64,000 bases of DNA, from the NCBI GenBank assembly GCA_045133615.1, contig JBGUUQ010000070.1, positions 1 through 64,000 on the forward strand, given 5' to 3'. Within the stretch, counting starts at the first letter, position 1, and each line of letters begins with the position of its first letter. Of this stretch, positions 27,180 through 34,984 are shown piece after piece. The notes beneath the pieces were generated by a model. The model was not told the DNA's origin. It did not search any database and saw only the letters and a program-made list of their open reading frames with translations. A program made the translations under genes and the position numbers. This stretch comes from M3 sp045133615 (GTDB lineage: Bacteria > Bacteroidota > Bacteroidia > Bacteroidales > Muribaculaceae).

Positions 27180-27221
27180 GATGCTCCCCGATGTTTTAAA
27201 ATAAGGGGAGCATCTTAATTT
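27180..27221 (+). terminator. Attenuator hairpin before ilvD
   Basis: A perfect 10-bp stem (GATGCTCCCC at 27180-27189, GGGGAGCATC at 27205-27214) with a 15-nt loop, followed by TTAATTT. GGGAG at 27132-27136, at the end of the leader ORF, could pair with CTCCC of the 5' arm as an antiterminator. The U-tract is weak, so strength is uncertain. Confidence 0.65.
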
Positions 27222-27242
27222 ATAAAACAAAAGCAATTAGTC

Positions 27243-29066
27243 ATGAGTAGACCATTGAGAAGTGCAGCAAGCACACAAGGACGCCGCATGGCGGGAGCAC
27301 GCGCTCTGTGGCGTGCAAACGGTATGAAGGAAGAGCAAATAGGAAAACCTATTATTGCCGTCGTCAACTCGTTCACTCAATTTGTACCGGGACATACCCA
27401 CCTTCACGAGATAGGACAAGTCGTCAAAGAGGAAATAGAAAAACTCGGATGCTTTGCAGCCGAATTCAACACCATCGCCATCGACGACGGTATCGCCATG
27501 GGACACGATGGAATGCTCTATTCGCTCCCTTCGCGCGACCTTATTGCCGACTCTGTGGAATATATGGTCAATGCACACAAGGCTGATGCCATGGTGTGTA
27601 TCTCCAACTGTGACAAAGTGACCCCGGGCATGCTTATGGCTGCAATGCGATTGAATATTCCGGCAATTTTTGTGTCGGGAGGTCCGATGGAAGCCGGTCG
27701 TTTGGGCGACCGTCCGCTCGACCTTATCGACATCATGATTGATGCTGCCGACGATTCTGTCGACGATGATACAGTCACCAAGCTCGAACAGCGCGGATGC
27801 CCCACTTGCGGAAGCTGTTCGGGAATGTTTACTGCCAATTCGATGAACTCACTCAACGAGGCAATCGGTCTTGCTTTGCCTGGTAACGGTACGATAGTGG
27901 CTACGCATGCCAATCGTCGCGAATTGTTTAAGAAGGCGGCTCGACAAATCGTTGAAAACACGTATGCATATTACGAAAATGACGATGAAAGTGTATTGCC
28001 GCGCAATATCGCCACTCGTCAGGCTATGCTCAACGCCATGACTCTCGACATCGCAATGGGTGGCTCTACCAATACGGTGCTTCACCTTCTTGCGGTAGCC
28101 AATGAAGCAGAAGCCGACTTCACGATGGCCGACATCGACGCTCTGTCGCGTAAGACTCCGGTGTTGTGTAAAGTGGCACCTAACTCGAAATATCATATTC
28201 AGGACGTGAACCGTGCCGGTGGTATTCTTTCCATCATGAAAGTGCTTGCCGACAATGGCATTATCGACACTTCGGTGAAGCGTGTCGACGGTATGACTCT
28301 CGGAGAGGCTATCGACCGCTATGCTGTGGGTGGCAAAGATTTTTCGGCAGAAGCAGAGACTATGTGGAAAAGTGCCCCCGGAGAGAAGAAAAATCTCGTG
28401 CTCGGCTCTCAATCTTCATATTACGAAGCTCTTGACACCGACCGTGCTGCGGGTTGCATCCGCGATTTCGAGCATGCCTACGTGAAAGATGGCGGTTTGG
28501 CAGTGCTTCGCGGAAACATTGCACTCGACGGATGTGTTGTTAAGACAGCCGGTGTGGATGAAAGTATCTTCCACTTCCGTGGCACAGCGAAAGTGTATGA
28601 ATCGCAGGAGGATGCCGTCAACGGAATCTTGCGCGATGAAGTGGTGGCAGGCGACGTGGTGGTTATCACGCATGAAGGCCCCAAGGGAGGTCCCGGTATG
28701 CAGGAGATGCTTTATCCTACAAGCTATATCAAGAGCAAGCACCTCGGCAAAGAGTGTGCTCTCATCACCGACGGACGTTTCTCCGGCGGTACATCGGGCC
28801 TTTCAATTGGTCACATATCTCCCGAAGCTGCTGCCGGTGGAAACATCGGACTTGTTCGCACCGGCGACATTATCGATATCAATATTCCCGAACGCACTAT
28901 CTCGGTGGAACTCTCTGATGAGCAACTCGCGGCAAGACGTGCCGAGGAGGAGGCTCGCGGCAAGCAGGCGTTCACTCCGCGCAATCGCGACCGCGTAATC
29001 TCAAAGGCACTCCGTGCTTATGCTTCGATGGTGACATCGGCTGACAAAGGTGGTGTTCGTCAATAA
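27243..29066 (+). CDS. ilvD: Dihydroxy-acid dehydratase
   Basis: This is a 607-residue iron-sulfur dehydratase that converts 2,3-dihydroxy-isovalerate and -methylvalerate to the 2-oxo acids of valine and isoleucine. Cluster and metal ligands are visible in ISNCDKVTPGML and CPTCGSCSGMFTANSMN, with FNTIAIDDGIAMGHDGM and ITDGRFSGGTSGLSIGHISPEAA. The length matches the family. It is the first gene after the attenuator and is followed by ilvB after 17 bases. Codon use is moderately biased. Confidence 0.97.
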   Translation: MSRPLRSAASTQGRRMAGARALWRANGMKEEQIGKPIIAVVNSFTQFVPGHTHLHEIGQVVKEEIEKLGCFAAEFNTIAIDDGIAMGHDGMLYSLPSRDLIADSVEYMVNAHKADAMVCISNCDKVTPGMLMAAMRLNIPAIFVSGGPMEAGRLGDRPLDLIDIMIDAADDSVDDDTVTKLEQRGCPTCGSCSGMFTANSMNSLNEAIGLALPGNGTIVATHANRRELFKKAARQIVENTYAYYENDDESVLPRNIATRQAMLNAMTLDIAMGGSTNTVLHLLAVANEAEADFTMADIDALSRKTPVLCKVAPNSKYHIQDVNRAGGILSIMKVLADNGIIDTSVKRVDGMTLGEAIDRYAVGGKDFSAEAETMWKSAPGEKKNLVLGSQSSYYEALDTDRAAGCIRDFEHAYVKDGGLAVLRGNIALDGCVVKTAGVDESIFHFRGTAKVYESQEDAVNGILRDEVVAGDVVVITHEGPKGGPGMQEMLYPTSYIKSKHLGKECALITDGRFSGGTSGLSIGHISPEAAAGGNIGLVRTGDIIDINIPERTISVELSDEQLAARRAEEEARGKQAFTPRNRDRVISKALRAYASMVTSADKGGVRQ

Positions 29067-29083
29067 TCCTTCACCATTAATCA

Positions 29084-30817
29084 ATGAAGTCTATGAACAA
29101 TGAAATGATAACCGGAGCAGAAGCCCTGCTCAAATCGTTGATAGAAGAGGGTGTAGACCTCGTATTCGGGTATCCCGGCGGTGCCATCATCTCCGTTTAC
29201 GACAAACTCTACTACTATCAGGACAAAATAAAGCATATTCTCGTACGCCACGAGCAAGGAGCGACCCACGCCGCCCAAGGCTATGCCCGCGTAAGCGGCA
29301 AGCCGGGTGTGGTAATCGTCACTTCCGGTCCGGCGGCAACAAATGTGATAACCGGTCTGAGCGATGCGATGATGGACAGTACTCCGATGGTGGTAATCAC
29401 CGGTCAGGTTGCATCGTCGTTTCTCGGCTCTGATGCGTTTCAGGAGACCGACGTGGTGGGTATCACTCAGCCCATCACCAAATGGGCTTGCCAGATACGC
29501 CGTGCCGAAGATATTCCCGCAGCGGTGGCTCGTGCATTCTATATTGCAAATTCCGGTCGCCCCGGTCCTGTGGTGCTCGATATTGCGAAAGATGCGCAGG
29601 TGGGCAAACTCAATTGGGGTGAGTACAAAAAGTGTAATTTCATCCGCAGCTATAATCCCTATCCGGTCATCAAAGATGAAGATCTTCGCCGTGTGGCAGA
29701 TATGATAAACGAGTCGGAGCGTCCGATGATACTTTCCGGACACGGAGTGATGATTTCGGGAGCGGAAAAAGAACTTGCCGCATTTGCCGAAAAGGGAGAT
29801 ATTCCTGTAGCAGCAACACTCCTCGGCTTGTCGACCATGCCGTCTGACCATCCGCTGTATAAAGGTATGCTCGGTATGCATGGAAACATCGGCCCGAACG
29901 TAAACACCAACCGTGCGGATTTGCTTGTCGCTATCGGTATGCGATTTGACGACCGTGTCACCGGCGACACATCCAAGTATGCCCGCCAGGCAAAAATCGT
30001 TCATATCGACATCGATTCATCGGAATTTGACAAAAACATCAAGACCGATGCCACCATACATGGCGATGCCCGCGAGGTGCTTGCGCGTCTCCTTCCGATG
30101 ATCAACAAAACGAAGCACACGGAATGGAATGCAACATTCGATGTGTGCCGTGCCGTTGAGGATGAAAAGGTTGTGAAGCGCGAAGTCTTCCCCGATGAGC
30201 CGACAGGCGCAATGAATATGGGAGAGGTGGCCTACAAAGTATCGAAAGCCACAGGCGATCGCGCAATTCTCATCACTGATGTAGGTCAGAATCAGATGTT
30301 CTCATCTCGCTACTTCCGTTACACCGAACCTCGCTCGATTATAACTTCCGGCGGTCTCGGCACGATGGGATTCGGTCTCCCCGCATCTATCGGTGCCAAG
30401 ATGGGTGCACCGGAACGCACCGTATGCTTCTTCACCGGCGACGGTGGTCTGCAAATGACCATTCAGGAGCTTGGTACGATACTCGAATATGGTACCGATG
30501 TAAAGATAATTCTTCTCAACAACAATTTCCTCGGCAATGTGCGCCAATGGCAGCAATTGTTTTTCGGTGGACGATTCTCGCAGACTCCGCTTGTCAACCC
30601 CGATTTCTGCGCAATAGCCCGCGCCTACGGAATTGGTACGGAAGAGGTTGCCTCACGCGAACAGCTCGACGGAGCTATCGAACGCATGCTCAACCATAAG
30701 GGTGCATATCTGCTCAATGTCAACATCGATGCTACCGATATGATTTTCCCGATGACTCCTGCCGGAGCGGCGGTTGATACCATTATGCTCACCCCAACCG
30801 AGAACTATCCGGTATAA
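29084..30817 (+). CDS. ilvB: Acetolactate synthase, large (catalytic) subunit
   Basis: This is a 577-residue ThDP enzyme that condenses pyruvate with pyruvate or 2-oxobutanoate, the first common step of Val/Leu/Ile synthesis. The catalytic Glu is in LVRHEQGATHAAQGYAR, and the ThDP/Mg motif is GDGGLQMTIQELGTI...NNNFLGNVRQW. The FAD-type middle domain shows the biosynthetic AHAS pattern (GMRFDDRVTGD). The starts at 29084 and 29093 are both possible. It pairs with the small subunit encoded next. Confidence 0.97.
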   Translation: MKSMNNEMITGAEALLKSLIEEGVDLVFGYPGGAIISVYDKLYYYQDKIKHILVRHEQGATHAAQGYARVSGKPGVVIVTSGPAATNVITGLSDAMMDSTPMVVITGQVASSFLGSDAFQETDVVGITQPITKWACQIRRAEDIPAAVARAFYIANSGRPGPVVLDIAKDAQVGKLNWGEYKKCNFIRSYNPYPVIKDEDLRRVADMINESERPMILSGHGVMISGAEKELAAFAEKGDIPVAATLLGLSTMPSDHPLYKGMLGMHGNIGPNVNTNRADLLVAIGMRFDDRVTGDTSKYARQAKIVHIDIDSSEFDKNIKTDATIHGDAREVLARLLPMINKTKHTEWNATFDVCRAVEDEKVVKREVFPDEPTGAMNMGEVAYKVSKATGDRAILITDVGQNQMFSSRYFRYTEPRSIITSGGLGTMGFGLPASIGAKMGAPERTVCFFTGDGGLQMTIQELGTILEYGTDVKIILLNNNFLGNVRQWQQLFFGGRFSQTPLVNPDFCAIARAYGIGTEEVASREQLDGAIERMLNHKGAYLLNVNIDATDMIFPMTPAGAAVDTIMLTPTENYPV

Positions 30818-30834
30818 TTCCCCACTGTTACGAT

Positions 30835-31392
30835 ATGGAAAAGCAATTATTTACAGTCACAGTCTTCTCCGAAAATCAGGTGGGACTGCTCAACCAAATA
30901 TCTATCATCTACACTCGTCGATGTCTCAATATCGAAAGTCTGTCGGTGAGTCCTTCGTCGATTAAGGGCATCCACAAGTTTACGATTACGACATGGAGCG
31001 ATCGCGAGACGATGGAGAAGGTGATAAAGCAAATCGATAAGCGTATCGATGTGCTTAAGTCGTTCTTGTACACCGACAACGACATTGTGTATCAGGAAAT
31101 AGCACTATATAAGGTGCCGACTATCAAACTTCTCGAAGAGAAAAACCTCGAAGTTATCATTCGCAATCACAATGCCCGCATCCTTGAAATCACGCAGGAA
31201 TACACCGTGATAGAGAAGTCGGGACACTCGGATGAGACTGAGGCTCTCTTTGAAGAACTCAAGCACTACGACATAAAGCAATTCGTCCGTTCGGGCCGCG
31301 TTGCTATCACCAAGTCGCCGATAGAATACGTCACTCTGTTCCTCGAAAAGCAGCGCGAACGTCTCAGCCAAATCAACGAATGCAACAACTAA
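30835..31392 (+). CDS. ilvN: Acetolactate synthase, small (regulatory) subunit
   Basis: This is a 185-residue regulatory subunit. An N-terminal ACT domain (FTVTVFSENQVGLLNQISIIYTRRCLNIESLSVSPS, residues 5-80) binds valine for feedback control in this family. The C-terminal domain is of the ALS_ss_C type (residues 85-175). It starts 17 bases after ilvB, and its 3' end overlaps the thioesterase start by 13 bases, which implies coupled translation. Confidence 0.95.
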   Translation: MEKQLFTVTVFSENQVGLLNQISIIYTRRCLNIESLSVSPSSIKGIHKFTITTWSDRETMEKVIKQIDKRIDVLKSFLYTDNDIVYQEIALYKVPTIKLLEEKNLEVIIRNHNARILEITQEYTVIEKSGHSDETEALFEELKHYDIKQFVRSGRVAITKSPIEYVTLFLEKQRERLSQINECNN

Positions 31393-32123
31393 GAGAATAT
31401 ACTCATCGATATTTTCTTACGGCAGGCAAATGCGATGCGTCGCAACATATGCCGCTGTCGCTTATCGCACGCCACGTCATTGAGGTTGCTACCGAGCATG
31501 CCAATGCGTGGGGAGCAGGATATGCCAATCTTATAGCCCACAATGAGGCATGGGTGCTATCACGTCTTACTATCGAGATGATTCGCTATCCCGGTATAAA
31601 CGAGGGATATGAACTCACTACATGGGTAGAAGGATTCAATAGGCACTATTCGGAGCGTAATGTTGAGATAAAGGATGGTAATGGCGAGATTATAGGCTAT
31701 GTGCGTTCGATATGGTTTTCAATCAATATCACCACCCGCCAGCCGGCTGACTTGTCGCGCTTGCAGGTGATAGCCGAAAATGTCGGCGATCGCCCTTGCC
31801 CTATAGCCAAGCAAGGTCGCCTTCGTCCGGTGACCAACCCGCTGTCGGCAGAAGCATATCGCTTCCGATATAGCGATATCGACTTTAATCGACATGTCAA
31901 TACGGTGCGCTACATGGAGCTTATCCTCAATCAGTGGGATATCGACTGGTACGACCGTTACGACATATCCCGATTTGAGATAGCGTTTCTGCATGAAGCC
32001 CGCTTCGGCACAGAAGTCATTGTCCCGGTTGAAAAACTCGATGAGTCCACTTATGTAGCAGAGATTTTGGAAGGAGACAAAGCAATTTGTCGCTCAAAAA
32101 TAGCTTTTAGACAACAAAAATGA
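31380..32123 (+). CDS. Acyl-ACP thioesterase (FatA/FatB-like)
   Basis: This is a 247-residue double-hotdog acyl-ACP thioesterase (PF01643 type), which releases free fatty acids from acyl carrier protein. The N-terminal hotdog includes LIARHVIEVATEHANAWGAGY, the second WVLSRLTIEMIRYPGINE. The FSDIDFNRHVNTVRYMELILNQW-like stretch (about residues 160-185) carries the Asp/Asn/His active-site set. It overlaps ilvN by 13 bases. The same gene order is, to my knowledge, common in Bacteroidales ilv operons. A link to branched-chain acyl products would be attractive but is not shown by the sequence. Confidence 0.9.
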   Translation: MQQLREYTHRYFLTAGKCDASQHMPLSLIARHVIEVATEHANAWGAGYANLIAHNEAWVLSRLTIEMIRYPGINEGYELTTWVEGFNRHYSERNVEIKDGNGEIIGYVRSIWFSINITTRQPADLSRLQVIAENVGDRPCPIAKQGRLRPVTNPLSAEAYRFRYSDIDFNRHVNTVRYMELILNQWDIDWYDRYDISRFEIAFLHEARFGTEVIVPVEKLDESTYVAEILEGDKAICRSKIAFRQQK

Positions 32124-32177
32124 CGTTTTTTAGCGTAAAATTTGACAAATTATTAAGCAAATACCAATAAAAAGGTG

Positions 32178-32185
32178 TAAATTTG
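32178..32185 (+). promoter_or_regulatory. Candidate internal promoter before ilvC
   Basis: TAAATTTG matches the -7 consensus and lies 42 bases before the ilvC start. No -33 TTTG is at the right spacing, so the call is tentative. Confidence 0.4.
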
Positions 32186-32227
32186 CACACGATTTCAAAA
32201 AACGGAAATAACTTAATTGAATATATT

Positions 32228-33271
32228 ATGGCAAAAATGAATTTTGGCGGTGTTGAAGAAAATGTAATGACCCGCGAAGAATTTCCCTTGGAAAAAGCAC
32301 GTGAAATACTCAAAGACGAGACCATCGCAGTCATCGGTTACGGTGTACAAGGTCCCGGTCAGAGTATGAACCTCCGCGACAACGGTTTCAATGTAATCGT
32401 TGGTCAACGTCAAGGTAAAACCTATGAAAAGGCTGTTGCAGACGGATGGGTACCCGGTGAAACATTGTTCGGTATCGAAGAAGCATGCCAAAAAGCTTCT
32501 ATCATCATGTGTCTTCTCAGCGATGCTGCCGTAATGTCGGTATGGCCTACTCTTAAGCAATATCTCACTCCCGGCAAGGCGCTTTATTTCTCTCACGGAT
32601 TTGCAATCACTTGGAACGACCGCACCGGTGTAGTTCCTCCCGCTGATATCGACGTAATCATGGTTGCTCCTAAAGGTTCGGGTACATCTCTTCGTACCAT
32701 GTTCCTCGAAGGTCGCGGCTTGAACTCATCTTACGCTGTTTACCAAGATGCTACCGGCAAGGCTCTCGATCGTACCCTTGCTCTCGGTATCGGTGTAGGT
32801 TCCGGCTACCTTTTTGAAACTACATTCATCCGCGAAGCAACATCTGACCTTACCGGCGAACGCGGTTCGTTGATGGGTGCAATCCAAGGTTTGCTTCTCG
32901 CTCAATACGAAGTGCTCCGTGAAAACGGTCACACTCCCTCTGAAGCATTCAACGAAACAGTTGAAGAACTCACTCAGTCACTCATGCCTCTCTTCGCAAA
33001 GAACGGTATGGACTGGATGTATGCAAACTGCTCTACCACCGCTCAACGTGGTGCTCTCGACTGGATGGGCCCGTTCCACGATGCTATCAAGCCCGTTGTA
33101 GAGAAGCTTTATGCTAATGTGAAGTGCGGTAACGAAGCTCAGATTTCTATCGATTCAAACTCTAAGCCCGACTATCGCGAAAAACTCGAAGCAGAACTTA
33201 AGGCACTCCGCGAAAGCGAAATGTGGCAGACTGCCGTAACTGTTCGCAAGCTTCGTCCCGAAAACAACTAA
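32228..33271 (+). CDS. ilvC: Ketol-acid reductoisomerase
   Basis: This is a 347-residue KARI that converts acetolactate/acetohydroxybutyrate to the dihydroxy acids using NAD(P)H. The Rossmann motif is VIGYGVQGPGQ; catalytic His in YFSHGFAI; Mg ligands Asp/Glu in EATSDLTGERGSLMG. The start MAKMNFGG at 32228 fits the family better than the ORF start at 32183, which falls inside the likely promoter. Codon bias is strong, in line with a highly expressed enzyme. It closes the ilv operon before a strong terminator. Confidence 0.96.
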   Translation: MAKMNFGGVEENVMTREEFPLEKAREILKDETIAVIGYGVQGPGQSMNLRDNGFNVIVGQRQGKTYEKAVADGWVPGETLFGIEEACQKASIIMCLLSDAAVMSVWPTLKQYLTPGKALYFSHGFAITWNDRTGVVPPADIDVIMVAPKGSGTSLRTMFLEGRGLNSSYAVYQDATGKALDRTLALGIGVGSGYLFETTFIREATSDLTGERGSLMGAIQGLLLAQYEVLRENGHTPSEAFNETVEELTQSLMPLFAKNGMDWMYANCSTTAQRGALDWMGPFHDAIKPVVEKLYANVKCGNEAQISIDSNSKPDYREKLEAELKALRESEMWQTAVTVRKLRPENN

Positions 33272-33293
33272 TCGTCAGTATCGATTTATAGTC

Positions 33294-33331
33294 AAAAGCG
33301 GTCTGTTGCACATAAGCAACAGACCGCTTTT
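33294..33331 (+). terminator. Terminator of the ilv operon
   Basis: A perfect 16-bp stem (AAAAGCGGTCTGTTGC with GCAACAGACCGCTTTT) around ACATAA, then CTGTTT. Confidence 0.9.
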
Positions 33332-33570
33332 CTGTTTATTAAAGCGTCGTTTTTTGGTGTTGAAGCAGTGGTGTAAGTTGATGGCTTCGCAAAAGGGATT
33401 TTGAGGACTTCTCTGCGAGTTCTTGTGCTTCTGTTAGTGTTACTGCTGCGGGTTGTGCGCGTGCCTGAGAGTGGCTTAAAAATGCACCTGAGAGCAATCT
33501 GATATTTGGCGATGATTTGTCGTATGGGTTGCGAGGAAATAGTAGACCGTCATAGGTATATATGGAAGAT
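33332..33570. other. Intergenic stretch without a recognised gene
   Basis: About 240 bases lie between the ilv and ompA terminators. A short minus-strand ORF spans it but runs into both hairpins, and its composition is unlike neighbouring genes. An RNA gene is possible, but I recognise none. Confidence 0.5.
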
Positions 33571-33609
33571 AAAAAAAGAAGCCGTCCCATTGGAACGGCT
33601 TCTTTTTTT
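33571..33609 (-). terminator. Terminator of ompA
   Basis: The stem AAAAAAAGAAGCCGT/ACGGCTTCTTTTTTT gives A and T runs on both sides, so it can act in both directions. Confidence 0.9.
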
Positions 33610-33627
33610 TATCGAACGAATAATTGA

Positions 33628-34830
33628 TTATTCAGCTTCTTCGATAGTAACGGCGCGACCGAGAGCTTGGTACTTTTCGCCGAGGTCAACGAGGTTTTCT
33701 GCGCTGATAGTGCTTTCGAGTTGTTCAGCAGGAACACCAACTTTGATAAGTTGTTTTTCAACGCCAGCTACACGGTTCTTACGGAGACGAGTGTTGATTT
33801 GGTCGTTACCGGTGTAGTTGTCAGCCCAACCTGTAAGGATGTATTTTTGGTTGGGGTTGCTCTTCATTACTTCTGCTACTGCATCGAGTACGTTGATATC
33901 TTTTTGAGTGAGCTTAGATACGTTGATGGGGTAGTAGATAGTTGCAAGAGGAGCCTTTTCTGCTTCTTCAACTACAACTTCAGCAGGACGTTCAAGGCAA
34001 GCCTTGAGTTGCTGTTCGAGTTCAGCAATCTTAGCATCTGCTGCTTGGAGACGAGCGCGGAGTGCATCGCAGTTTTCGGGCTCCGGGCAAACGGGAACGA
34101 TAGGAGCATTCCATTCGCGCTTTTTGAAGAGGTAAGTTACACCGAGGTAAGCTTGGAGGTTGCTTGCTGATTTGTTCCAGCCTTCACCAACTTCGTCGCG
34201 GTGGTTGTCGAGTGCGCTGTAACGGATGTCGAGTGAGAGTTGTACTGCATCGCTAACGTTGAATGAGTTGATGATACCTGCACGAGCGGTGAGGATTTCA
34301 TCGTCCATGTGCTTCCAACCATCACGTTCGCCGTTTTCTTTGTATTCGGGAGTGAAAGAGAAGTAGCAACCACCACCTGCATAGATAGAGAGGTTGTACT
34401 TACGACCGGGTTTGTAACCGCAAATCCAGTTGGTCATGTTGAGCATTACGTCGAATACCGGACCTACTTCGTGGAATTCTTGTTTGTAGTGTCCGTTAAC
34501 CATGGGTTGACCGTTAACGCCGATTTCAGAAAGACCTTTAATCTTCAACCAGTTAACACCTGCGCGGAGTCCGATGATTGGAGAGAACCATTTGCCGGCA
34601 TAGATACTTGCGGCAGGAGATAAACGGTCTTGAAGGTCGCGGTGGATGTCGTTGGGTGAGAAGAATACGTTCACACCACCTTCAGCTGTGATAAACCAGT
34701 TGTCTTTAAACTTGTTGAAGAGATAGCCTTGTGCAGGGTCTTCAACATAAGTAACTTCTTGCTGCTGAGCAGATACGCTTTGAGCAAAGAAAATTGAGCA
34801 CAAAAGTGCTAAAAATGTAATTTTTTTCAT
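33628..34830 (-). CDS. OmpA-family outer-membrane protein
   Basis: This is a 400-residue OmpA-like protein: signal peptide (cleavage near SVSAQ, residue 22), an eight-strand-type barrel (to about residue 240), a short coiled coil (CDALRARLQAADAKIAELEQQLK), and a C-terminal peptidoglycan-binding domain. The latter keeps the Asp of LTGWADNYTGND and the Arg of RLRKNRVAGVEKQL. It tethers the outer membrane to the wall. It is probably abundant: codon use is strongly biased. It is transcribed from its own 150-base upstream region rather than with tkt, although I find no perfect -7 box (TAACTTAG at 34882-34889 on the minus strand is the nearest). Confidence 0.94.
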   Translation of the reverse strand: MKKITFLALLCSIFFAQSVSAQQQEVTYVEDPAQGYLFNKFKDNWFITAEGGVNVFFSPNDIHRDLQDRLSPAASIYAGKWFSPIIGLRAGVNWLKIKGLSEIGVNGQPMVNGHYKQEFHEVGPVFDVMLNMTNWICGYKPGRKYNLSIYAGGGCYFSFTPEYKENGERDGWKHMDDEILTARAGIINSFNVSDAVQLSLDIRYSALDNHRDEVGEGWNKSASNLQAYLGVTYLFKKREWNAPIVPVCPEPENCDALRARLQAADAKIAELEQQLKACLERPAEVVVEEAEKAPLATIYYPINVSKLTQKDINVLDAVAEVMKSNPNQKYILTGWADNYTGNDQINTRLRKNRVAGVEKQLIKVGVPAEQLESTISAENLVDLGEKYQALGRAVTIEEAE

Positions 34831-34984
34831 AGATAAATATGAATAATTGTTGATAATTGATGCTATGTTGGAAATTGGGTGCTAAGTTAGCATAAATTTT
34901 TCGATAATGAGTTAATTTATGGAAAAATTATTTGATAAAAATCTCACAATCATTAATTTCTGCCAATTTTGACTCCAAAATAGT

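Noticed and set aside
26850..27236. 128-codon minus-strand ORF opposite the ilv leader
   Set aside because: It runs antisense through a REP element and the attenuator; composition is not coding-like. The plus-strand leader peptide is much better supported.
29081..30004. Long antisense ORF inside ilvB, and a similar one inside ilvA (62633-63637)
   Set aside because: Both are shadows of the real reading frame caused by codon bias and have no family resemblance.
33339..33590. 83-codon minus-strand ORF between the ilv and ompA terminators
   Set aside because: It starts inside one terminator, has no promoter, and its codon use differs from neighbours. I also found no features of tmRNA, RNase P, SRP or 6S RNA in the stretch.
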